Shown: positions 1-6,193 of the stretch, in pieces | How positions within the stretch are numbered: the stretch's first letter is position 1 | Layout: each line of letters opens with the position of its first letter | Source: CAJQND01 sp051010095 | Lineage (GTDB): Bacteria > Pseudomonadota > Alphaproteobacteria > Rhizobiales > CAJQND01 | DNA length: 12,493 nucleotides | Direction: 5' to 3' | Assembly (NCBI GenBank): GCA_051010095.1 | Contig: JBPCVX010000126.1 | Coordinates: 1-12,493 of the forward strand | The notes under the pieces: model-generated | Told to the model about the DNA's origin: nothing | The model's input: only the letters and a program-made list of their open reading frames with translations | Databases searched by the model: none | Made by a program: the position numbers and the translations under genes

Positions 1-243
1 CCACCCTGGTGTTGTCGGCAAGAGCGGCACAGCGGCAAATTTCATCCGCCACACCGCAAGCAGAACCGGCAACGCCAAAGCTGAACGCAACACGAAAATC
101 TGCCACAAAACAAGGTTTGCACTGAACGATTTTATCAATGCATCGCCCAACGAAAGCGCCAGTACCGTGAAGATAATTACAATAACTGCCAGTTTCGTAT
201 TATCGGTGTGATTTGTTTTTTCCAAAGTGGTTGATCTCGACAC
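1..243 (-). CDS. EamA/DMT-family transporter, amino-terminal part (cut by window edge)
   Basis: The minus strand reads 81 codons from a GTG at 243 to the left edge with no stop. After a short polar start the protein has a hydrophobic stretch (roughly residues 18-34) containing LALSLGDALIKSFS, then LVLWQIFVLRSALALPVLLAV. This is the usual first two helices of EamA (drug/metabolite transporter) permeases: a GDALxK turn in helix 1, and a Q-x-x-x-x-R pattern with proline in helix 2. Such proteins have about 280-300 residues and ten helices in the inner membrane, and export or import small metabolites; the substrate cannot be told here. A TAA lies two codons upstream, so GTG 243 is the most distal possible start; TTG at codon 7 is the alternative. 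No good Shine-Dalgarno is visible. The gene diverges from the LysR regulator 82 bases away, a common regulator-target arrangement. Confidence 0.75.
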   Translation of the reverse strand, partial: MSRSTTLEKTNHTDNTKLAVIVIIFTVLALSLGDALIKSFSANLVLWQIFVLRSALALPVLLAVWRMKFAAVPLLPTTPGW

Positions 244-311
244 ATGTTAAATATTACAACACATAGTAGAGAACATTGAGAGGTATTAAAATTGACTTCT
301 GTTCTTTTATA

Positions 312-328
312 CATAACTATAAGTTATG
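312..328. promoter_or_regulatory. LysR-type box overlapping the regulator's start codon
   Basis: Perfect 17-base inverted repeat CATAACT-ATA-AGTTATG (7-base arms, 3-base centre). It contains ATAA-N7-TTAT and the T-N11-A core (T314, A326) typical of LysR-type regulator sites. The right arm contains the ATG at 326-328, so bound regulator would block its own gene (autorepression) and could act on the divergent transporter. A TTGACT at 292-297 could be a -35 element reading toward the regulator, but no strong -10 is clear at the right spacing. The repeat is seen directly; binding is inferred. Confidence 0.55.
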
Positions 329-1228
329 AAAAATTTGCGATCTTCCTTGCCACCCTTGACCAGTCTCCTGCCGTTCGAGGCAACCGCCCGGCTGGGCAGC
401 ATCACCAAAGCGGGCGATGAGCTGGGGCTCACGCAGGCAGCGGTCTCCAAGCAAATTCGCGCGCTGGAAGAAAATCTGGGCATCGCGCTTTTTGAACGCC
501 GCAACCGCGCGGTTCATCTCACTGACGCCGGTCGCATGTTATGGCAACAGGTGGCGCGTGGGCTGGAACAAATAGCCGATGCGGCCGACACTCTGCGCCA
601 AAGTCAGAAAGCCAATGAAATCGTGTTGCGCTCGCAATTGTGTGAGGGGCTTTACTGGCTGATGCCGCGGCTTTCTGATTTCTATCAAAAGCACCCTCAT
701 ATCGAGGTGAGAGTGAGCATTTCGACCAAGCCCATCTCTGAAGCTGAAGAGCGGTTTGATCTGGCGCTACAATCAACCAGGCGTGCGCACGGTTCAGCGC
801 AATGCCTGTTCACCGGAGCTGATGAAGTCTTTCCCATTTGCAGCCCGGACTATTTGCAAGGCAAGCACGTGCCCCTTGCGCTGGATGATCTGGATGCCCA
901 TCGCCTGCTGCACCACAAGCCGCCACAACAAGACTGGACGGACTGGGACAACTGGCTTGACGAAATCGGCACAGAGACGCGCGTTGGCCAAAGGGGCGAG
1001 GTTTATGACAGCTATCCGATGATGATGCAGGCAGTGCTTGAAGGCCACGGCATTGCAATCGGCTGGGCGCGCACCAGTGCACATCTTCTGTCAACGGGCG
1101 CACTCGTGTGCCCGTTTGATGCAGCGCTTAAAATTTCAGACAGTCTCTCCCTCTATCACCCCGCGGGCAGGCCGCCCGGCAAAGACACGCGGGTTTTGCT
1201 CACCTGGTTAAAAGAGGCGTTGTCGTAG
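326..1228 (+). CDS. LysR-type transcriptional regulator (GcvA-like)
   Basis: A 300-residue protein with the normal length and order of a LysR-type regulator. The winged helix-turn-helix spans about residues 10-70 (LPPLTSLLPFEATARLGS, then LTQAAVSKQIRALEENLG, ending LFERRNRAVHLTDAGR). It is followed by the linker helix (to about 92) and a periplasmic-binding-protein-like effector domain from about residue 97. The LPPL...FEA opening and the sequence around LTDAGR resemble the GcvA-like subgroup, but that does not fix the ligand. The ATG at 326 is preceded by the palindrome at 312-328 rather than a Shine-Dalgarno, so translation may be weak or leaderless. The gene diverges from the EamA transporter at the left edge, its most likely target. 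A small stem-loop follows the stop, then the HD hydrolase 47 bases downstream on the same strand. Confidence 0.93.
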   Translation: MKNLRSSLPPLTSLLPFEATARLGSITKAGDELGLTQAAVSKQIRALEENLGIALFERRNRAVHLTDAGRMLWQQVARGLEQIADAADTLRQSQKANEIVLRSQLCEGLYWLMPRLSDFYQKHPHIEVRVSISTKPISEAEERFDLALQSTRRAHGSAQCLFTGADEVFPICSPDYLQGKHVPLALDDLDAHRLLHHKPPQQDWTDWDNWLDEIGTETRVGQRGEVYDSYPMMMQAVLEGHGIAIGWARTSAHLLSTGALVCPFDAALKISDSLSLYHPAGRPPGKDTRVLLTWLKEALS

Positions 1229-1234
1229 GCGCGC

Positions 1235-1251
1235 TTTCTGATAAACAGAAA
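1235..1251 (+). repeat. Small stem-loop after the LysR gene
   Basis: Perfect inverted repeat TTTCTG-ATAAA-CAGAAA, 6-base arms with a 5-base loop, 7 bases after the regulator's stop. It is AT-rich and lacks a following T tract, so it is at best a weak terminator or attenuating hairpin between the regulator and the HD-domain gene. Confidence 0.3.
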
Positions 1252-1275
1252 CACCAACCAACTTGCGGATGTTTG

Positions 1276-1884
1276 ATGCCTACTTCATCGACCGACACCC
1301 AGCCGCGCGCATGGCAGCGCATGCTCTCAGGCCGTAGGCTTGATCTGCTGGATCCCTCGCCGCTTGATATTGAGATTGAGGACATTGCCCAGGGGCTTGC
1401 CCGCGTTGCCCGTTGGAACGGCCAGACACTGAGCGCGCATGCTTATTCGGTGGCGGAACATTCTTTGCTGGTGGAAGCCTTATGCTCACATTTGCAGCCA
1501 GAGCTCGACCGCAAATGCCGGCTTGCAGCGCTTTTGCATGATGCCCCGGAATATGTGATCGGCGATATGATTTCGCCTTTTAAAAATGCACTTGGGCTGG
1601 ACTATAAGGCGTTTGAAACAAGGCTGGAAGAAGCCATTCATATCCGTTTTGAAATTCCGCCTCGCTTGCCTACAGACATCAAAAAACTGATCAAGCGTGC
1701 CGATAAAATTTCTGCTTATCTGGAAGCCACGCAGCTTGCAGGTTTTGCAGTTGAAGAAGCAGAAAAATTCTTTGGCCGTCCTAAAAGCTTGAACGGTTTT
1801 CCAGCGGAACGGCTTGAGTTGCAGCCCTTGCCGGTGGCACAGGCGCAAGAAAAATTCTTAAGCAAATTCAGGCAGTTAAGTTGA
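1276..1884 (+). CDS. HD-domain phosphohydrolase, YfbR-like (5'-deoxynucleotidase type)
   Basis: A 202-residue cytosolic protein. It carries the metal ligands of the HD superfamily in the YfbR-like arrangement: VAEHS (His62), LLHDAPE (His88-Asp89, with Glu92) and KRADK (Asp143). YfbR proteins dephosphorylate deoxynucleoside 5'-monophosphates, so a nucleotide substrate is likely, though relatives act on other nucleotides. The amino end QPRAWQRMLSGRRLDLLDPS is what I recall from Hyphomicrobiales homologues. ATG 1276 is chosen over the in-frame TTG at 1273; both have only a weak GGA upstream. The stop is 7 bases before the phosphatase-like gene, whose Shine-Dalgarno overlaps it, so the two are almost certainly co-transcribed. 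Exact substrate specificity cannot be read from the sequence. Confidence 0.88.
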   Translation: MPTSSTDTQPRAWQRMLSGRRLDLLDPSPLDIEIEDIAQGLARVARWNGQTLSAHAYSVAEHSLLVEALCSHLQPELDRKCRLAALLHDAPEYVIGDMISPFKNALGLDYKAFETRLEEAIHIRFEIPPRLPTDIKKLIKRADKISAYLEATQLAGFAVEEAEKFFGRPKSLNGFPAERLELQPLPVAQAQEKFLSKFRQLS

Positions 1885-1891
1885 GGATATT

Positions 1892-2401
1892 ATGATTATT
1901 GTGTGCCCGCTCAACAAGGTTGACCATGTGGTAGAAGCCCACGGCGCAAGCCATGTGGCAAGCCTGTTGGGTGATCATGGTGAGATGCCAGATTTTTCAC
2001 ATATGGCTGCGGTAAGCCACCTCAAACTTGCTTTCAATGATATCTCAACGCCGCGCGAAGGCTATGTGTTGCCGGGCCATGAACATGTGGACGCGTTGCT
2101 GCAGTTTATCCATGACTGGGACCGCTCATCCCCTATGGTGATCCATTGTTGGGCGGGCATTAGCCGCTCAACGGCGGGGGCATACATTACCAAATGTTTT
2201 TTGGACCCGGATCGTAATGAGCTGGAATTAGCGCGCGAACTGCGGTCTGCATCTCCATCCGCCACGCCCAATGCCCGCATGGTAGCTTTGGCAGATGAAG
2301 TTCTTGAGCGCGGCGGCCGTATGGAGGAAGCAATTGCTTCGATAGGGCGCGGCGCAAGCGCATGGGAGGGCGAAGTGTTTACCCTCAGCGCAACGGGCTA
2401 A
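1892..2401 (+). CDS. Small tyrosine/dual-specificity phosphatase-like protein
   Basis: A 169-residue protein with the cysteine phosphatase P-loop HCWAGISRST: nucleophile Cys86, five residues, Arg92, followed by Ser/Thr. An upstream FNDIS stretch (Asp50) is in a plausible place for the general acid. The protein is short and has no signal peptide or membrane segment, so it is a soluble single-domain enzyme. Substrate unknown: this fold covers protein phosphotyrosine, phosphoinositide and small phosphoester hydrolases. The Shine-Dalgarno GAGG (1883-1886) overlaps the stop of the HD-domain gene and sits 5 bases from the ATG, indicating translational coupling. The gene ends 9 bases from the convergent aminotransferase. 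Confidence 0.85.
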   Translation: MIIVCPLNKVDHVVEAHGASHVASLLGDHGEMPDFSHMAAVSHLKLAFNDISTPREGYVLPGHEHVDALLQFIHDWDRSSPMVIHCWAGISRSTAGAYITKCFLDPDRNELELARELRSASPSATPNARMVALADEVLERGGRMEEAIASIGRGASAWEGEVFTLSATG

Positions 2402-2420
2402 CGGATGTTGTCAGCCGTTA
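2399..2420. repeat. Inverted repeat spanning two convergent stop codons
   Basis: TAACGG (2399-2404) and CCGTTA (2415-2420) are perfect complements around a 10-base loop. The left arm contains the TAA of the phosphatase-like gene, and the loop and right arm cover the stop codon of the minus-strand aminotransferase. It could serve both convergent genes as a 3'-end hairpin, but there is no T tract on either side, so classical termination is not supported. Confidence 0.3.
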
Positions 2421-3247
2421 TGGGCATAATCCCAGTAAAGCTCGCGGGCGCGCGCATAGACCGGGCCTGGCTGATAATCGCGGTCTTCTAATCTGGTGAT
2501 CGGGACAATTTTTGAGTAGTTGCCGGTGGAGAATATCTCGTCAGCCTCAAGAAAATCCTGTGCAGTGAGGTGGCGCTGGTAAACTTTTACGCCTGCATCC
2601 TCTAGCAGCTTGATAGTGCGTTGGCGTGTGATGCCATTGAGAAAGGCGCCATTTGGCGCAGGCGTATGCGCAACACCATCTTTCGCACAGAAAATGTTCG
2701 CGGTGGCAAGCTCTGCAACATTGCCCAAGGGATCAAGCATCAACGCATTGTCGAACCCGCGTGAGGCCGCCTCGCGCATGGCACGCGCTGAGTTTGGGTA
2801 ATGACAGGCTGCCTTTGCGTCAGTAGGCGCGAACTCTGCCGAGGGCCGGCGGAACGGAGACACAGTGATCGATGAACTTGCGGGTTCCGGCATTTCAGCT
2901 TCAAAAATGTTTAAACAAAATTGCGTTGTCTCTGGAACCGGCGTCACCAGCCCCTCTTCAGCCCAAAACATCGGTTTGATGTAGAGCGCGGTGCCTGAGG
3001 GAAATTTCGAAATCCCTTCCTTGGCAAGTTCCATGATTTCCTCTGCCTTGAGATTGGTTTGCAGACCCATGGCATCGACGGAACGCACCATGCGCGCGCA
3101 ATGCAAATCCAAATCAGGCATTGTGCCTTCGAAGGCGCGTGCACCGTCAAACACCGTCGATGCAAGCCAAGCCCCATGGCTCATGGGCCCCATGACCAAC
3201 GGATTGCCCTCAATCCAGCTTCCCTGCCAATAATTCCATGCCGACAT
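2411..3247 (-). CDS. Class IV PLP aminotransferase, branched-chain amino acid type
   Basis: A 278-residue fold-type IV PLP enzyme. VFDGARAFEG (residues 32-41) is the conserved amino-domain motif. TDAKAACHY places the Schiff-base lysine at Lys145. A Glu at 179 (in NVAELATANIF) fits the conserved acid near the PLP pyridine nitrogen, and LNGITRQR (203-210) binds the phosphate. BCATs interconvert Leu/Ile/Val and their 2-oxo acids with glutamate, in the cytosol. Alphaproteobacteria carry several short class IV paralogues, so a D-amino-acid or other aminotransferase role is possible and I do not assign ilvE. ATG 3247 is set by a strong Shine-Dalgarno (GAGGAA at 3259-3254, minus strand) 6 bases upstream. 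The frame stays open 87 codons further, but that part is antisense to ispE and carries no family sequence. Divergent from ispE. Confidence 0.88.
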   Translation of the reverse strand: MSAWNYWQGSWIEGNPLVMGPMSHGAWLASTVFDGARAFEGTMPDLDLHCARMVRSVDAMGLQTNLKAEEIMELAKEGISKFPSGTALYIKPMFWAEEGLVTPVPETTQFCLNIFEAEMPEPASSSITVSPFRRPSAEFAPTDAKAACHYPNSARAMREAASRGFDNALMLDPLGNVAELATANIFCAKDGVAHTPAPNGAFLNGITRQRTIKLLEDAGVKVYQRHLTAQDFLEADEIFSTGNYSKIVPITRLEDRDYQPGPVYARARELYWDYAHNG

Positions 3248-3376
3248 ATGACATTCCTCATTTAAAGAATTGAGCTTATCAGATTGGCTGCTAACGGAAA
3301 GAGGCGAACTTGAAAAAGCGTCTGAAAAAGGCAATATGCGGGTGGCATTCACATCAACATGCGGGGGGCGCAACAG

Positions 3377-4249
3377 ATGATAACCGAGCGCGCCAGGGCA
3401 AAAATCAATCTCAGTCTTCATGTCACCGGCAAGCGCGCGGATGGCTATCACCTGCTCGACAGCGTGGTGGGGTTCACCGCGTTTGGTGATGAGTTGACGT
3501 TCAAGCATGCTGATGAATTCTCGCTCAAAATTGATGGTCCTTTTGGTGCGGGCCTGGAAACAGACGCGGATAATCTGGTGCTGCGCGCCGCGCGTGCGCT
3601 AGCCCAATTAAAGCCCGACATTTTCACCGGTGCTGAAATGAGCTTACGGAAAAACCTGCCTGTTGCTTCCGGCATTGGGGGTGGGTCGGCGGATGCGGCG
3701 GCTGCGTTGCGCGGGCTCATCAGGCTTTTTGGGACAGAGATTGACGATGATGCACTTTCCGCCGTCGCACTGACCCTGGGTGCCGATGTGCCGGTGTGTC
3801 TTGCAAGCCGAACCTGCCGGATGCGCGGCATTGGCGAGCGGATCGATTTTCTGAACACTCTGCCAGAGTGCCCTATGGTTCTGGTCAATCCAGGCGTTGA
3901 AGTATCAACACCTGCGATCTTTCGCGCATTGGATGGAAAATTCGGCAACCCACTTGATATCGCGGATGAAAGTTTTTCAGATGTTGCTGATTTTGCCGAT
4001 TGGCTGGCAACACAGCGCAATGATTTGCAGATGCCCGCTATTTCAATCGAACCTGTTATCGCAGATGTCGTAAGCGCATTGGAGCGAGATGAGAACTGTC
4101 TGTTGGCGCGCATGTCTGGATCAGGCGCCACGTGTTTTGGGATTTATGACACACACACAGAAGCCGAAGCGGCGGCAGACGCACTTAAAGCTGTGCATCC
4201 AAATTGGTGGATTTCTGCGACGTACTCGCTCTCTGCTGCCGATGGTTGA
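3377..4249 (+). CDS. ispE: 4-diphosphocytidyl-2-C-methyl-D-erythritol kinase
   Basis: A 290-residue GHMP kinase of the MEP pathway. It phosphorylates CDP-ME on the 2-hydroxyl with ATP, on the way to IPP and DMAPP. Visible motifs are RARAKINLSLHVTGKRADGY (catalytic-site Lys9 in AKINL, substrate-binding DGYH), the ATP loop LPVASGIGGGSADAAAALR (94-112), GADVP with the catalytic Asp137, and a carboxy-terminal SGSGAT loop. Length matches the family. I chose ATG 3377 because a G-rich stretch (3362-3368) sits at good spacing and the protein then starts with the usual TERARAK. An in-frame ATG at 3359 lacks a ribosome binding site. The end overlaps the nucleotidyltransferase by 8 bases, and the long-chain polyprenyl synthase, a consumer of the pathway's products, lies just beyond on the other strand. 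Confidence 0.95.
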   Translation: MITERARAKINLSLHVTGKRADGYHLLDSVVGFTAFGDELTFKHADEFSLKIDGPFGAGLETDADNLVLRAARALAQLKPDIFTGAEMSLRKNLPVASGIGGGSADAAAALRGLIRLFGTEIDDDALSAVALTLGADVPVCLASRTCRMRGIGERIDFLNTLPECPMVLVNPGVEVSTPAIFRALDGKFGNPLDIADESFSDVADFADWLATQRNDLQMPAISIEPVIADVVSALERDENCLLARMSGSGATCFGIYDTHTEAEAAADALKAVHPNWWISATYSLSAADG

Positions 4250-4832
4250 AGATCTGGAACATCGCCTCGTCGACCTTTTAAGCAACGACGCCGACCGCAT
4301 GGACGCCTTATCTGCAGTCAAGTCCATGGCGCTAGACGACTGGGCAATTGGTGCAGGCTTTGTGCGCAATGCCGTGTGGGGCCATCTGCACGGCTTCGAC
4401 ATACCAACGGCGCTTGATGACATCGATATTCTCTATTTCAACCCCGGCAATCTTGAGCCGGCACGGGACATAGAGATTGAAGCCCAGTTGAGCGCGGCTG
4501 CGCCCGGCAGACCATGGTCAGTACGAAACCAGGCACGCATGCATTTGCGCAACGATGATCAGCCTTACGTTTCAACTCTTGATGCCATGTCCAATTGGCT
4601 TGAAACGCCCACATGTGTGGGTGTGCGCGTCAATGCGTCCAATCAACTTGAAGTGCTCGCGCCTTACGGGCTTGATGATCTGTTTTCTTTGCGCATTTGC
4701 CCGACACCACGCGGGTTACAGAAAAGCGAAACTTATCTTATGCGTGTGCGTCAGAAAGAATGGCTGCGCAAATGGCCCAAGCTTTCTTTAGTGCGCCCGA
4801 TCAATACAGAAATCGACAGCATCCACGAGTGA
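4242..4832 (+). CDS. NTP_transf_6 (DUF925)-family nucleotidyltransferase
   Basis: A 196-residue protein with the features of this uncharacterised family: WAIGAGFVRNAVWGHLHG (34-51), then ALDDIDILYFN, whose Asp60-x-Asp62 pair looks like the metal-binding acids of a minimal nucleotidyltransferase. The end VRQKEWLRKWPKLS is a conserved-looking tail. Family members are related to the Pol-beta-like transferases; no substrate is known to me. The ATG lies inside the end of ispE (8-base overlap), implying coupled translation. The last 45 bases overlap the convergent polyprenyl synthase. Upstream codons in this frame (from 4089) lie within ispE and are not part of this gene. Confidence 0.82.
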   Translation: MVEDLEHRLVDLLSNDADRMDALSAVKSMALDDWAIGAGFVRNAVWGHLHGFDIPTALDDIDILYFNPGNLEPARDIEIEAQLSAAAPGRPWSVRNQARMHLRNDDQPYVSTLDAMSNWLETPTCVGVRVNASNQLEVLAPYGLDDLFSLRICPTPRGLQKSETYLMRVRQKEWLRKWPKLSLVRPINTEIDSIHE

Positions 4833-5804
4833 TGACTTTAGCTCGCTGTCTGGGAAGATAGCCAAGGCATCACGAGCGATCGCGCCATAGTGACGGGCGC
4901 GCTCAACCGTTGCTTCAATGGCGCCGTGCTCTTCCAGATAGGAGATCGCAACAGCCAAATTCTCATCGGTTGGCGCATCATGTGCCAATTGATCCGTCCA
5001 GAACGTGCGTTGTTCTTCATCTCCACGGCGATAGGCTAAAATCACCGGCAAGGTGACTTTGCCTTCGCGGAAATCATCGCCCACTTCCTTGCCGAGATCA
5101 GCCTGCTTGCCTGAATAATCCAGCGCATCGTCAATTAGTTGGAAAGCAACGCCCAGGTTGCGGCCAAAGCTCTCAAGTGCCGCTTGTTCTTCGCGCGGGC
5201 GATCTGCGACAGCGGCGCCGACTTCGGCCGCAGCAGAAAACAACGCGGCCGTCTTGGCATCAATAATCTTCATATAGGCGTCTTCGGTGGTGGTGATATC
5301 TTTTTGAGCCGCAAGCTGCATCACTTCCCCTTCAGCGATGACGGATGCGGCATCAGAGAGAATGCGCAGGCATTCAAGCGAACCTGTCTCAACCATCATT
5401 TTAAACGCTTGTCCGAGAAGGTAGTCGCCAACCAAAACACTTGCCTGATTGCCCCAGATCATGCGTGCTGCGGGCTTGCCACGGCGCAGATCGCTCTCAT
5501 CCACCACATCATCGTGCAGCAAGGTTGCTGTGTGCATGAACTCAATCGCCGCTGCCAATTTGACAGGCGCGATGCCTTCTTCAATGCCACACATGCGGCA
5601 CGAGGCAACGGTTACCATCGGCCGCAAACGCTTGCCGCCCGAATTGATTAAATGGTTCGCAAGTTCGGGGATCATATCCACATGCGAGGTGGCACGCGAC
5701 ATGATCTCTTCATTCACCGCGCCCATATCTTGTGCGGTAAGCTTAAGTAAGGCTTCAATATCCGCCTTACCGCGCTTTTCTTCTAATGGAATAACAACGC
5801 CCAC
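4788..5804 (-). CDS. Long-chain polyprenyl diphosphate synthase (octa/decaprenyl type)
   Basis: A 338-residue all-alpha trans-prenyltransferase. GGKRLRP (57-63) binds IPP. The first aspartate-rich motif is DDVVDESD (98-105) and the second is LIDDALDY (Asp225, 226, 229). The residue five before the first motif is Ala93, a small side chain, as in long-chain synthases (octaprenyl to decaprenyl), so it probably makes the ubiquinone side chain by adding IPP units. I name the reaction but not the chain length. GTG 5804 is chosen because GGGGG lies 6 bases upstream and the protein then begins GVVIPLEE, as I recall from Hyphomicrobiales relatives; 46 further upstream codons look non-coding. The tail FCIDRAH looks family-typical, so the 45-base antisense overlap with the nucleotidyltransferase appears real. 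Confidence 0.92.
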   Translation of the reverse strand: MGVVIPLEEKRGKADIEALLKLTAQDMGAVNEEIMSRATSHVDMIPELANHLINSGGKRLRPMVTVASCRMCGIEEGIAPVKLAAAIEFMHTATLLHDDVVDESDLRRGKPAARMIWGNQASVLVGDYLLGQAFKMMVETGSLECLRILSDAASVIAEGEVMQLAAQKDITTTEDAYMKIIDAKTAALFSAAAEVGAAVADRPREEQAALESFGRNLGVAFQLIDDALDYSGKQADLGKEVGDDFREGKVTLPVILAYRRGDEEQRTFWTDQLAHDAPTDENLAVAISYLEEHGAIEATVERARHYGAIARDALAIFPDSELKSSLVDAVDFCIDRAH

Positions 5805-5847
5805 CAAGGACCCCCTTAACGCAACTCTACTTATATAGACTCTCCAA

Positions 5848-5875
5848 AAGATAATAGACCGGTATACACGGTCAA
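5848..5875 (-). promoter_or_regulatory. Candidate promoter of the polyprenyl synthase with an internal inverted repeat
   Basis: On the minus strand TTGACC (5875-5870) and TATCTT (5853-5848) are spaced 16 bases apart, upstream of the GTG at 5804, giving an mRNA leader of roughly 35-40 bases. Between and overlapping them lies the perfect repeat GACCG-N7-CGGTC (5857-5873), with the palindrome GTATAC inside it. The position suits a repressor site, but both promoter and operator are inferred from sequence alone. Confidence 0.4.
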
Positions 5876-5930
5876 GAGCGACCTTTGGACGCCGCCATTG
5901 GCCCGACGCGCAAGAAGCTGTATTGTAACG

Positions 5931-5956
5931 CATAAGAATCACCTTTGATTCTCATG
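5931..5956. repeat. Imperfect inverted repeat upstream of the DUF2007 gene
   Basis: Arms CATAAGAATC (5931-5940) and GATTCTCATG (5947-5956) pair at 9 of 10 positions around the loop ACCTTT. It ends 24 bases before the ATG at 5981 and lies in the divergent region shared with the polyprenyl synthase. It could be an operator or, in RNA, a leader hairpin; nothing in the sequence decides between them. Confidence 0.4.
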
Positions 5957-5980
5957 CACTAAACGTCATACTGCTGGGTG

Positions 5981-6193
5981 ATGACTGAATTGCTGACCAC
6001 AAATGATGCCGTTCTTATTTCTTATGCCTCAGCTTTGCTGGATGGTGAAGGCATTCCTTATGCTGTGTTTGATGCAAATATGAGCATTGTTGAAGGCAGC
6101 ATTGGCGTGTTGCCACGGCGATTGATGGTAGAGCCCGATTGGCTGGCGAAAGCACAAAGGCTTATGGAAGACGCGGGAGTGACGCCATGTTAA
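5981..6193 (+). CDS. DUF2007-family small protein
   Basis: A 70-residue protein matching the DUF2007 pattern: an N-terminal strand TNDAVLISYASALLDGEGI, then a short hinge and NMSIVEGSIGVLPRRLMVEP, and a carboxy-terminal helix. The DUF2007 family is annotated as 'putative signal transducing protein' but has no defined activity. Starts are ATG 5981 or the adjacent in-frame GTG 5978; the upstream sequence gives only a weak G-rich ribosome site, so the choice is uncertain by one codon. The stop overlaps the methyltransferase start within ATGTTAA, so the two are translated together. In my recollection of Hyphomicrobiales genomes this gene and the TrmN6-like methyltransferase are often neighbours. 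Confidence 0.85.
   Translation: MTELLTTNDAVLISYASALLDGEGIPYAVFDANMSIVEGSIGVLPRRLMVEPDWLAKAQRLMEDAGVTPC

Noticed and set aside
3248..3508. 87-codon upstream extension of the aminotransferase reading frame
   Set aside because: It runs antisense into ispE, has no family resemblance, and a strong Shine-Dalgarno marks the ATG at 3247 instead.
3448..4131. 227-codon open frame on the minus strand
   Set aside because: Complete overlap with ispE, which has all its motifs; Ser/Arg/Ala-rich composition typical of an antisense shadow in moderately GC-rich DNA.
5805..5942. 46-codon upstream extension of the polyprenyl synthase frame
   Set aside because: It crosses the candidate promoter and two inverted repeats, and GGGGG at correct spacing points to GTG 5804, after which family-like sequence begins.
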